From DATJGF01 sp035495315 (lineage in GTDB: Bacteria; Verrucomicrobiota; Verrucomicrobiia; Limisphaerales; UBA8199): DNA of 64,000 nt. The first letter of the stretch is position 1. Each line of letters starts with the position of its first letter. Below, piece after piece: positions 1 to 7,900 of the stretch. The notes under the pieces were generated by a model. The model was not told the origin of the DNA and ran no database searches. It was given only the letters and a program-made list of their open reading frames with translations. The position numbers and the translations under genes were made by a program. The stretch spans positions 1 to 64,000 of the forward strand of contig DATJGF010000164.1 of NCBI GenBank assembly GCA_035495315.1, read 5' to 3'.

Positions 1-1248
1 GTGATGGACAAGCATTTCCAGGATGAATTGCATTTGAGCAAATCCCAATCGGCGTGGGTTCAATTTGCGCACTATCTTGGTTATTTCCTCATGTCGATGC
101 CGGCGGGTTTGCTGGCAACACGGCTGGGCTATAAAGGTGGCATCATTGCTGGTCTGTTAATGGTAGCGGTCGGTGGTTTTTGGTTTATTCCAGCGACAAA
201 AATTGCGGCGTTCTGGGCGTTTTTACTCGGTGTTTGCGTGATCGCTTCTGGACTGACTTTTTTGGAAACAGTTGCCAATCCGTACACAACCGTACTGGGA
301 CCTTCACGCTATGCGGCCACGCGTATCAATCTGGCGCAATCCTGCAATGGGGTGGGCTGGATATTTGGACCGATTATCGGCGGGTTGTTCTTTTATTCTA
401 AAGATGCAGCCGGTCACAGTACCGGAAGCCAGACCTTGTACATTCCCTATGTGGGAGTCGCCGTAGTGGTTATAGTGTTATCCGCGGTTTTTTTCTTCGC
501 CGATGTGCCCGACATCAAGACCGAGGATGACTATCATCTGGATGATAGGACGCCGGGAGTCTCTCGCTCGATCTGGTCACACCCGCACTTTGCCTTGGCC
601 GTCGCTGCCCAGTTTTTCTATGTGGCTGCTCAGGCAGGAATATTCAGCTTCTTTATCAACTACATGACGGCCGAAGTTCCTCCCATTCCTGATTCGTGGA
701 ATTCGGCGTCGGTGCAAGGTTGGTTTGAGACGAACAAGAGCGGCGTACTGGCGATCAGTGACAAAGGGGCGGCAACTCTCGCCTCGGTGGGTTTCTTTTG
801 TTTTCTCGTCGGTCGTTTTACGGGGGCGGGTTTGCTGAAGAAGTTTGCCGCCCACAAAGTGTTGGGACTATATGGTGTGGCGAATGTGGTGGCGTGCCTG
901 CTGGTCTTTTGCAAACTCGGCTGGCTGTCCGTCGCCTGCGTCTTCTTAAGCTATTTCTTCATGTCGATAATGTTTCCAACCATTTTTGCTCTCGGCATTT
1001 TTGGCTTAGGCGCCCGGGCGAAGAAAGCGTCTGCGTTTATTGTCATGGCTATTATGGGCGGAGCAATCCTGCCGAAGTTGATGGGCTATGTTGCTGACAA
1101 GTTTGACATGTCGCGTGGATTTATCGTTCCCCTTGTGTGCTTTTGTTTTGTTGCCGTTTACGGTTTTCTCTGGCCCAAGCTCAGCCACGCCCAGAGTTTG
1201 CAGAGCAAAACAAAAACTTTGGAAGGCGCAACCACAGCGACTCATTGA
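1..1248 (+). CDS. MFS sugar-type permease, 5' truncated by window edge
   Basis: Inner-membrane major facilitator permease that resembles the FucP/NagP/GlcP sugar:proton symporter group. The visible 415 residues are a run of hydrophobic segments with short loops, including an RLGYKGG loop at residues 41-47 that matches the conserved loop between helices 2 and 3. The first helix expected for this family is missing. The leading GTG reads better as an internal Val just before MDKHFQDEL, so the real start lies left of the window. Substrate cannot be assigned from sequence. It converges with the prepilin-like gene on the other strand, with only 27 bp between the two stops. Confidence 0.85.
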   Translation: MMDKHFQDELHLSKSQSAWVQFAHYLGYFLMSMPAGLLATRLGYKGGIIAGLLMVAVGGFWFIPATKIAAFWAFLLGVCVIASGLTFLETVANPYTTVLGPSRYAATRINLAQSCNGVGWIFGPIIGGLFFYSKDAAGHSTGSQTLYIPYVGVAVVVIVLSAVFFFADVPDIKTEDDYHLDDRTPGVSRSIWSHPHFALAVAAQFFYVAAQAGIFSFFINYMTAEVPPIPDSWNSASVQGWFETNKSGVLAISDKGAATLASVGFFCFLVGRFTGAGLLKKFAAHKVLGLYGVANVVACLLVFCKLGWLSVACVFLSYFFMSIMFPTIFALGIFGLGARAKKASAFIVMAIMGGAILPKLMGYVADKFDMSRGFIVPLVCFCFVAVYGFLWPKLSHAQSLQSKTKTLEGATTATH

Positions 1249-1275
1249 GCGAGAGGACCGCGACAAAATCGATTT

Positions 1276-1914
1276 TCACTCAACCACGGCCTGCAAGGGG
1301 GCGACGTGTCCGTCCATGAAGACGACGTTCTTGCCAGACTTGGGCGAGCGCGGGTGAAAGTCTTCGTAATCGAGGAGGAGGGGGGTGGTTTCCGGGGGGA
1401 ATCGGAGGACCAAATTCGTGTTGGTGTTTTCGATGACGTCACCGTTGATAACGACTACTTTGACGATGTGCAGATCGCGGGATTGGGTTTCGTCGATGCG
1501 ATGTCCATTGAGTTCCGAATTCCACTCATAGCTTGAGCCCTCGGTCGCAAAGAGGTTGTAAGCGTCTTTCGGGCATTTGAACACGGCAGAGCTGTTGGTG
1601 CCGGCGGCTTTGCCGACGTAGGGCGCCAGCACATCGCAGATACGGGGCAAAGGTTTTTGGGGATCGATTGGCTCGGTCGGCAGGATCTCGGCGCTGGGCA
1701 ATTTGCGATCGTTGTCTTCAGAGTAGACGCGTGTGGCAATTCCCAGTTGGCGGAGCTGGTTAACGCAGACGGTGTTTTGGGCCTTGGCCTTGGCGCGAGT
1801 CAGTGCGGGCAGCAACATGGCTGCCAGAATCGAGATGATGGCCAGGACGACCAGCAGCTCGATTAAAGTGAATGCGACATTTGCAGTTTTAACGAAGGAA
1901 TTTTTGGTTTTCAT
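1276..1914 (-). CDS. Prepilin-type N-terminal cleavage/methylation protein (pseudopilin-like)
   Basis: Secreted or envelope pseudopilin-like protein of 212 residues. A short basic leader is followed by AFTLIELLVVLAIISILAAM (residues 14-33), the type IV prepilin/GspG signature with Glu at +5, although the residue before the cleaved Phe is Ala rather than Gly. The C-terminus has a VVFMDGHV segment like the H-X9-DG tail of the large Planctomycete/Verrucomicrobial families. No pilus or type II secretion genes are nearby, so it is a solitary copy; these are numerous in this phylum and their role is unknown. The next minus-strand gene upstream is the STN-like protein, with a long palindromic repeat between them. 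Confidence 0.85.
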   Translation of the reverse strand: MKTKNSFVKTANVAFTLIELLVVLAIISILAAMLLPALTRAKAKAQNTVCVNQLRQLGIATRVYSEDNDRKLPSAEILPTEPIDPQKPLPRICDVLAPYVGKAAGTNSSAVFKCPKDAYNLFATEGSSYEWNSELNGHRIDETQSRDLHIVKVVVINGDVIENTNTNLVLRFPPETTPLLLDYEDFHPRSPKSGKNVVFMDGHVAPLQAVVE

Positions 1915-1958
1915 AAGGAGTTTGAAATTTTTCTTGAATCCGCGTCTGGACCGTGACT

Positions 1959-2044
1959 TGTAGGAGACGACGTAAGGAGACTCTGATCAGCCCGATTTTC
2001 CGCCCAACACGCTTGGTCAGAGTCTCCTTACGTCGTCTCCTACA
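1959..2044. repeat. Palindromic repeat, 31-bp arms (copy 1)
   Basis: Left arm 1959-1989 begins TGTAGGAGACGACGTAAGG; right arm 2014-2044 is its reverse complement with one mismatch; the spacer is 24 nt. A second copy with perfect arms lies at 45097-45180 and a single arm at 15204-15233. It separates two minus-strand genes and could form a very stable RNA hairpin. Confidence 0.9.
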
Positions 2045-2063
2045 GGTCATCGAAAGACGTCGC

Positions 2064-3074
2064 TTAGTTTTGTTTTGTGCTTAACAGTTCACGCGCTCGC
2101 CGGACCCTCTGCTTCGGGGTGAGGCGCTCGAAGACATTGTTTCGGTCCTGGAGCGCGGCTTCTTCGAAATCCGGAGGCGGGCCGCTTTCGATGGACACAT
2201 TCGCCAAATTGGTGCCGGGGATTTGCGGGCCGGGACCGCCGCGCATGAATCGATGAAAGGGCGGACCGCCAAATGACAAGCCGAAGGCCGATTTGCGAAA
2301 GGCGACATAGCTGGTCCAACGGCCATTCACCTTTCGCGCGGTTTCCGTGGCGGCAGTGGGGATCTCATCGTTAGGTTGTTCGTTGCCAAGCCGTGTTTTG
2401 AGGCCGGTCTCTAGCACTAGCTCCTCCGGCGTCCAGACTTCCTCCTCGACGCCGCCGCTGACGTCTCCACCTTTTCGCATCACGCGGATCGCTTTCGGAG
2501 CATGGAACGCGGCATCGGGGCGATTGCCTTTGATTTTCGGACCGCCAGGGGTTGGGTTTTTGATCTCTATGTCGTCCGTAGCAGTGACAACACCGCCGGC
2601 TGCGAAATCGGGAGGCAGCTTTTGCACTTCCATGTTCGGCCCTGGTTGCGGTTGATACCCGAGATCGATCGGTTCCTGCAAGATAGGTTGCTCCGGCGCG
2701 ATCTTGGTCCATCCGGCGGGTTCGAGTTTGCCGTCGCCGCGCAAGGCGGCTTCGAGCTTATCCAGCGCGCCGCGGTTACTGTACACGGCGTAGACCGTCG
2801 ACCATCTGGAGCCGGCCTGTTCAGCAAGCCTGTCGAGGACGTAAGCAAGGGGTTTGTTTACTACGTTTAGGGTGATCCGAGCATCAACCCCTTTTTCCGA
2901 TTCAATTTTCTTCCAGGTTTGGCGCTCGATTTTACGCAGCACTTCCGCCAGGGGCACGTTGCGAACGTGCAAGGTGACCACTCCGTGATGCACGCGCCAG
3001 GCGGCACGCGCGAACCAGACTCCGGCAAGCAGGATGAGCGCGCCGGTCAAGAGCAAAACATATTTTGTTTTCAT
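2064..3074 (-). CDS. Membrane-anchored protein with STN-like domain
   Basis: Protein of 336 residues starting MKTKYVLLLTGALILLAGVW, a signal anchor. Residues about 35-90 (VTLHVRNVPLAEVLRKIERQ, then ITLNVVNKPLAYVLDRLAEQ) show the two-strand/helix pattern of the secretin/TonB short N-terminal (STN) domain. The rest is Pro/Gly-rich and unassigned. The ATG at 3074 was chosen because the open frame continues to 3242 only through a palindromic repeat that encodes an arginine-rich, non-conserved stretch. No Shine-Dalgarno is visible; the leader is A-rich. Possible partner of the adjacent prepilin-like protein, but that is only a neighbourhood argument. Confidence 0.6.
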   Translation of the reverse strand: MKTKYVLLLTGALILLAGVWFARAAWRVHHGVVTLHVRNVPLAEVLRKIERQTWKKIESEKGVDARITLNVVNKPLAYVLDRLAEQAGSRWSTVYAVYSNRGALDKLEAALRGDGKLEPAGWTKIAPEQPILQEPIDLGYQPQPGPNMEVQKLPPDFAAGGVVTATDDIEIKNPTPGGPKIKGNRPDAAFHAPKAIRVMRKGGDVSGGVEEEVWTPEELVLETGLKTRLGNEQPNDEIPTAATETARKVNGRWTSYVAFRKSAFGLSFGGPPFHRFMRGGPGPQIPGTNLANVSIESGPPPDFEEAALQDRNNVFERLTPKQRVRRARELLSTKQN

Positions 3075-3195
3075 CGTTGTTGTTTTTCGCGTTTTTGTTC
3101 GCCCTATTCTCGACCGGCTAGTGGCGCTTGCGAATGGAATGTGACGAAGAACCGGCAGATGCGGGACGAAGAGGCTAAACCGGCGGACGAGAGTC

Positions 3196-3240
3196 GTAGC
3201 GCAGAGTTTCACTCTGCTGTACCGCCGACTTGTAGTCGGC
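3196..3240 (-). repeat. Double-hairpin repeat, swappable cores (copy 1)
   Basis: Read on the minus strand: hairpin GCCGACT-ACA-AGTCGGC, linker GGTACA, hairpin GCAGAGT-GAA-ACTCTGC, then GCTACGA. Both hairpins have perfect 7-bp stems and 3-nt loops. Other copies are at 3344-3391, 20497-20544 and 22004-22050. Confidence 0.85.
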
Positions 3241-3343
3241 ATTGTTTGTGAGAGAAGGATTCAAATGGGCCTCGCGGAGCTCGGCCTTCCGATGTGGTTC
3301 ATGCCAACAGCTCAAGCTCGGCGAGGGGGTCCTGGTGTGGGGC

Positions 3344-3391
3344 GCAGAGTGGAACTTTGCGGTACAGCAGAGTAAAACTCTGCGTTACGAG
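3344..3391 (+). repeat. Double-hairpin repeat (copy 2)
   Basis: Plus-strand order: GCAGAGT-GGA-ACTTTGC (imperfect hairpin), linker GGTACA, GCAGAGT-AAA-ACTCTGC (perfect), then GTTACGAG. It lies just beyond the stop of the DUF1501 gene, facing copy 1 about 100 bp away in the opposite orientation. Confidence 0.85.
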
Positions 3392-3428
3392 GTGCGAATG
3401 AAACGCGCGTTGCGGGGAGCAGTCCGCG

Positions 3429-4901
3429 CTAGGCGAAGAAATTGGTAATGGCTTTTGCTTTGACGAGTTCGCGTGGCTGCTTGAGGTGATTGTAAACGAT
3501 CGTCTCGGGGGCGATGCCGAAGGCGTGGTACATCGAGGCGAGCAGTTCCATTGGATGGACGGGATCTTCGGCGGGACTGCTGGCGGTCTGGTCGGATTTA
3601 CCGTGGACGTAACCGCGTTTGACTCCGGCGCCGGCCATAATTGCAGTGTAACAGTAGGGCCAATGATCGCGGCCGTCGGAGCTGTTGCGGTTGCCGGAAG
3701 TGCTGACACCCTTTTTAGGGCTGCGGCCGAATTCGCCGATGGCGACGACGAGGGTTTCCTTGAGCAAGCCGCGCTCCTCCATGTCAGCGATGAGTGTCGA
3801 CAACCCCTGGTCGAGCATCGGGCCGGACTGATCGCGCATGCGTTTGGTCAGGTCGACGTGATGGTCCCACGAGTGGTTGTCTGAGTTGGCGACTTTAGGC
3901 CAAATGACTTCGACGACGCGAGTTCCCGCCTCGATGAGACGCCGAGCCATGAGACAGCTCTGGCCGAAGGTATTTCGTCCATACCTATCGCGGGCCTTAT
4001 CGGGTTCGAGGCTGAGATCGAACGCGTTTCGCGCGCGTCCCGAAATGATAAGGTTCAAGGCACGCTGGTAATAGTCATCGAGGTTGTAGTTTTCAACAGC
4101 CTTGTCGATTTCGGGCATGGCTTCCTCAATGGCATCGCGCAGGCGGGCGCGGCGCTGGAGGCGAAGGGCGAACACTTCGGGGGGCAGTTTGAGATCATCG
4201 ATGCGAACATGATCCATTTTGTTCATGTCCATGTCATCCCCCTCGGGGTACAGGGTATAGGGATCGAAGGCTTTGCCGAGGAAGCCGGCGCTGCCGCCTT
4301 TGCCGATGACGTTGGATTCCTGGAGGGGCCGCGGGAGCATGACGAACGGGAGCATCGGCTCAGTGAGGGGACGCAGGCGAATGATTTCGGAACCGAAGTT
4401 GGGGAAATCCTTGGGGTCGGGCGGTTCGAGTTGGCCAGACGGGCTAACCTTATCCGTGGTATACCCAGTCATTATCTGGTAAATGGCGGCGGTATGGTTG
4501 AACAGCCCGTTGGGGGTATAACTCATCGAGCGGATCATCGTGAACTTGTCGTTGACCTTGGCCAGCCCCGGCAAAACCTCGGTGAAATTCACACCCGGAA
4601 TTTTAGTGGGAATGGATTTGAACGGGCTGCGAATGTTGTCGGGAACATTTTCTTTTGGGTCCCACAAGTCAAGGTGGCTGGGGCCGCCCTGGAGGTAGAC
4701 CAGGATGACATTTTTGGCGCTGCCCCAACCGGGGCCACCCACGGGCGCGGTGGCTTCGGCAGCGCGTGCCTGGAGCTTGAGCATGGACCCGAGTGACAAG
4801 CCGAGGATTCCCGCGCCGCCGATCCGGAGGAGATCGCGCCGGGTCAGTTTCAATTGGGGATCACAAAGATCAGAGCAAGTTCCGCCGGGTATTTTGATCA
4901 T
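3429..4901 (-). CDS. DUF1501 domain-containing secreted protein
   Basis: Protein of 490 residues in the DUF1501 family, which is related to sulfatases and alkaline phosphatases and is expanded in Planctomycetes and Verrucomicrobia. The N-terminus has TRRDLLRIGGAG followed by a hydrophobic stretch, a twin-arginine signal. YLQGGPSHLDLWDPK (residues about 69-83) and GEFGRSPK near residue 396 are typical family motifs. It is encoded 39 bp downstream of the giant DUF1549/DUF1553 gene on the same strand, the standard pairing for these two families. Substrate unknown; probably acts in the periplasm on organic polymers. Confidence 0.92.
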   Translation of the reverse strand: MIKIPGGTCSDLCDPQLKLTRRDLLRIGGAGILGLSLGSMLKLQARAAEATAPVGGPGWGSAKNVILVYLQGGPSHLDLWDPKENVPDNIRSPFKSIPTKIPGVNFTEVLPGLAKVNDKFTMIRSMSYTPNGLFNHTAAIYQIMTGYTTDKVSPSGQLEPPDPKDFPNFGSEIIRLRPLTEPMLPFVMLPRPLQESNVIGKGGSAGFLGKAFDPYTLYPEGDDMDMNKMDHVRIDDLKLPPEVFALRLQRRARLRDAIEEAMPEIDKAVENYNLDDYYQRALNLIISGRARNAFDLSLEPDKARDRYGRNTFGQSCLMARRLIEAGTRVVEVIWPKVANSDNHSWDHHVDLTKRMRDQSGPMLDQGLSTLIADMEERGLLKETLVVAIGEFGRSPKKGVSTSGNRNSSDGRDHWPYCYTAIMAGAGVKRGYVHGKSDQTASSPAEDPVHPMELLASMYHAFGIAPETIVYNHLKQPRELVKAKAITNFFA

Positions 4902-4940
4902 AAGGCCTATGGGTTAGATGTTTTTGCGAGAGAACAACCA

Positions 4941-7900
4941 TCAATGATTGAAGAGGAATCCGGGGCTGTTAATCAGCGCCCAGGCGAGGTCCTGTACGAC
5001 GACAAGCCGTCTATTTTCGAGTTGTTCGGCGCTGGTCTTGGCGTCTTCGCGCAATTGCACCAGACGCGGGTCGAGGCGAATCGGTTCTTCAGCTTTCGAG
5101 AGGGCATTTTTCAATTCGGTAAACTTCGGATCGGCCGGGAGTGGCTCGGAGGCTTTGATGACGGCGTCTTTGCGTTTCCAGAACTCGGCATCTGACGCGC
5201 GATAATGAGCGACGATAGCGGCGGCCTGCTCCGCCGTGCGCTGGCCGGCGGCAGCGCGGGCGGCCTGAACGACGGTCTCCGGCATGCCAAAATCCAGCGG
5301 GTCATCGGAAGTGGTGAGATAAAGGCGGAAGCGGCCGAGGAGCAGGTTCTCACCGAAATGCTGCTGCAAGTTGAAGCGAATCGTTGCCCCATTGGTAGTG
5401 ACGATGGGGTCTTCGAGTTTGAAGGTGGCGGTGTGTCGCTGAATTGTGGGGGCACCCCCGACCGCCCAACCGTTCCTGCCGCTGAGCACCTTCCCGTCGA
5501 TGGCCTGGTTGACGGGGAAATCGTTTTGAGAAAAATCGGCGCGCGCATCAGAGAATTTGGCTGTGGTATCGGGGAGATTGGTGCCCGCAGCCCAGGTGAG
5601 TTCGATTTCGCTGAGGACGAAATTGCCATCGTCGTTACGGCCGGGACCGAACCGCGGCAGTTTGTCGTCGGGCAACGTTTCGAGCATGACGCCGGTGATA
5701 TTGGTTAGAGGCGAGTGGACCAGGAGAAGGTAATCGGAGGCGCCTTTGGGGCCGGTAGCAACGATGCATCCATCCAGCTGGTGGACAAGTTTGTTCTCTC
5801 CGCTGGCGGACATTTCCGCAGGCTCGACCAGGGTCCAAGTGGTCTTGGTATCGGCGGGGTGATTTTTGCTTTCCCAAAAGGCGGCCTGAGCCGGCAGAAG
5901 TTCTTCGTATTCTTTGAGCTCTTTTTCTGCTGAACCGATTTGTGACTGGCGGCGCTTATCGAGTTCGGCTTTCAGGGATTTGGTCATTACGTCATACGTA
6001 GCTAAGTCGGCTTTAGCTTTGGTGATGGCTTCCTCACGTTCTCGTTTAAGGTCGGCAATGACTGGGACCATTTTTATTTCGAGCGGACCGAGTTCATTGG
6101 TGATGGCGACATGATCGGAGTCAACTGCAGGAAGCAAGGCCAGGGTTTCGTCGACTTCCTTCACGGTCGGGGGGCGATTCAGAACGCGCAGGAAGACATC
6201 ATTGACCAATTTGTGATCGTCTTTCTCGGTTTCGACGAGTTTGGCGAGGGCGTTGGTTGGTTCGTCAATCGCGCTGGAGATGGTGGAACCGCTGAGCAAA
6301 GCCATAACCGAACCGAGGCGAAGGTCGCTGGTGCGTTCGCATTCGCACGCGCTTTGCCGGGCGGGGCGGCCGAGGGTGGCGAGGAGGCCGCTGCTGGTAT
6401 CCATGGTGACATCATCGAGTTGGGCGGCACGCTCGCCGGGTTTGGCTCCGGTAATATGCGGAGTGGCGCCGGTAACTTTGTAGACCGCATCGAAAAGCGT
6501 CTCCGCGGGCAACCGGCGCGCCATGGCGTGGGAATAGTTGACCTTGTCATCCTGATTCCATTTGTTGGGAAGCAGGGAAAGCTGGTAAGTGCGCGATTTA
6601 CAAATCAGGGCCATCAAGTGACGGACATCGAACTTGCTGTCGATGAATTCGTGAGTGAGATACTCCAACAAGGCGGGATTGCGGGGTGGATTGCCGGCGC
6701 GAGTATCGTCCAACGGTTCAATAATGCCGACGCCGGTGAGATAACCCCAAAGCCGGTTGACGTAGCTGGAGGCGAAGAAGCGGTTGTCGGCACTCGTGAT
6801 CCATGCCGCCAACTGGTCGCGTCGTGTCGACTTCTCTTTGACTTCATATTTGGCCGGATAAGCAAATTCGGGCGGTGAGACTTTCCCGGTGCGGAGGTGT
6901 TTTACGTCACCCTCAGTTCCATCGCTGACGACTTCATACAGCGGCTTGGCGCTCTCGACATCGGTGCCGCCGACCTTTTTGCCTTCGCTGGCAGGGTCTT
7001 CCTTGAAGGAGACCTGCGCGAAATAAGCCGCCATGTGATAGTACTGATCCTGGGTCCAGCGCTCGAAGGGATGATCGTGGCATTTGTTGCAATTGAAGCG
7101 CGTCGCCAGGAAAAGGTGAGTGGTGTTTTCCATCGTCTCGCCGGGTGTGCGCAGGATTTTGTAGTAACTGGCGGCGGGATTTTCACGTGTGGAGCCTGAG
7201 GCGGTCAGGATTTCGCGCGCAAGTTGATCGTAGGGAGTGTTTTTCTCGACCTCCTTGCGAATCCAGGCGCGGAACAGTTCGGCGCCTTCGGTACCGAGAA
7301 ACTTGCTGTTGCATTGGAGCAAGTCGGCCCATTTATTGGCCCAGAAATCGACATATTCGGGGCTGCCGATGAGGTGATCGATGACCTCGTCGCGTTTGGC
7401 GCGCGAGTCGCGCTCATCATCTAGGAAGGCATTCATTTGTTCCGGAGAAGGCGGCATGCCCGTGAGATCCAGGTAGACGCGGCGAATGAATTCGAGGTCG
7501 GTGCAGAGGTCGGAGGGTTGGATTTTCATCCGCTGCCATTTAGCGGCGACCAGTTCGTCGACGTTGCCCCATGTCGGCGGCGGCTGCCAAACGAACCCGG
7601 AACGATCGCCCATGACCGTCAGAGTGGTGGCGGCGTAATTGCCTTCATAGCGCGCGAGGACCGGCGCTTCTCCGCGACGGAGAGTCAGGAGGAGACCGAC
7701 TGTCTCGGCAGCAGCGACATCAGTGTTGCCACTTTCGATGAAGGCTTCGGCCGTGACATCGCGGGTCGCACCGTCAGCAAATTTTGCGACGACGCGCATC
7801 TGCTGGCGGGCCCCAAGTTTCTGGACGACCGGGTTTTCGGGCAAAAGCTGGATGCTGGTGACGCGAGGCGATTTGGCATCGAGGGTGCCGCCGGAGGCGA

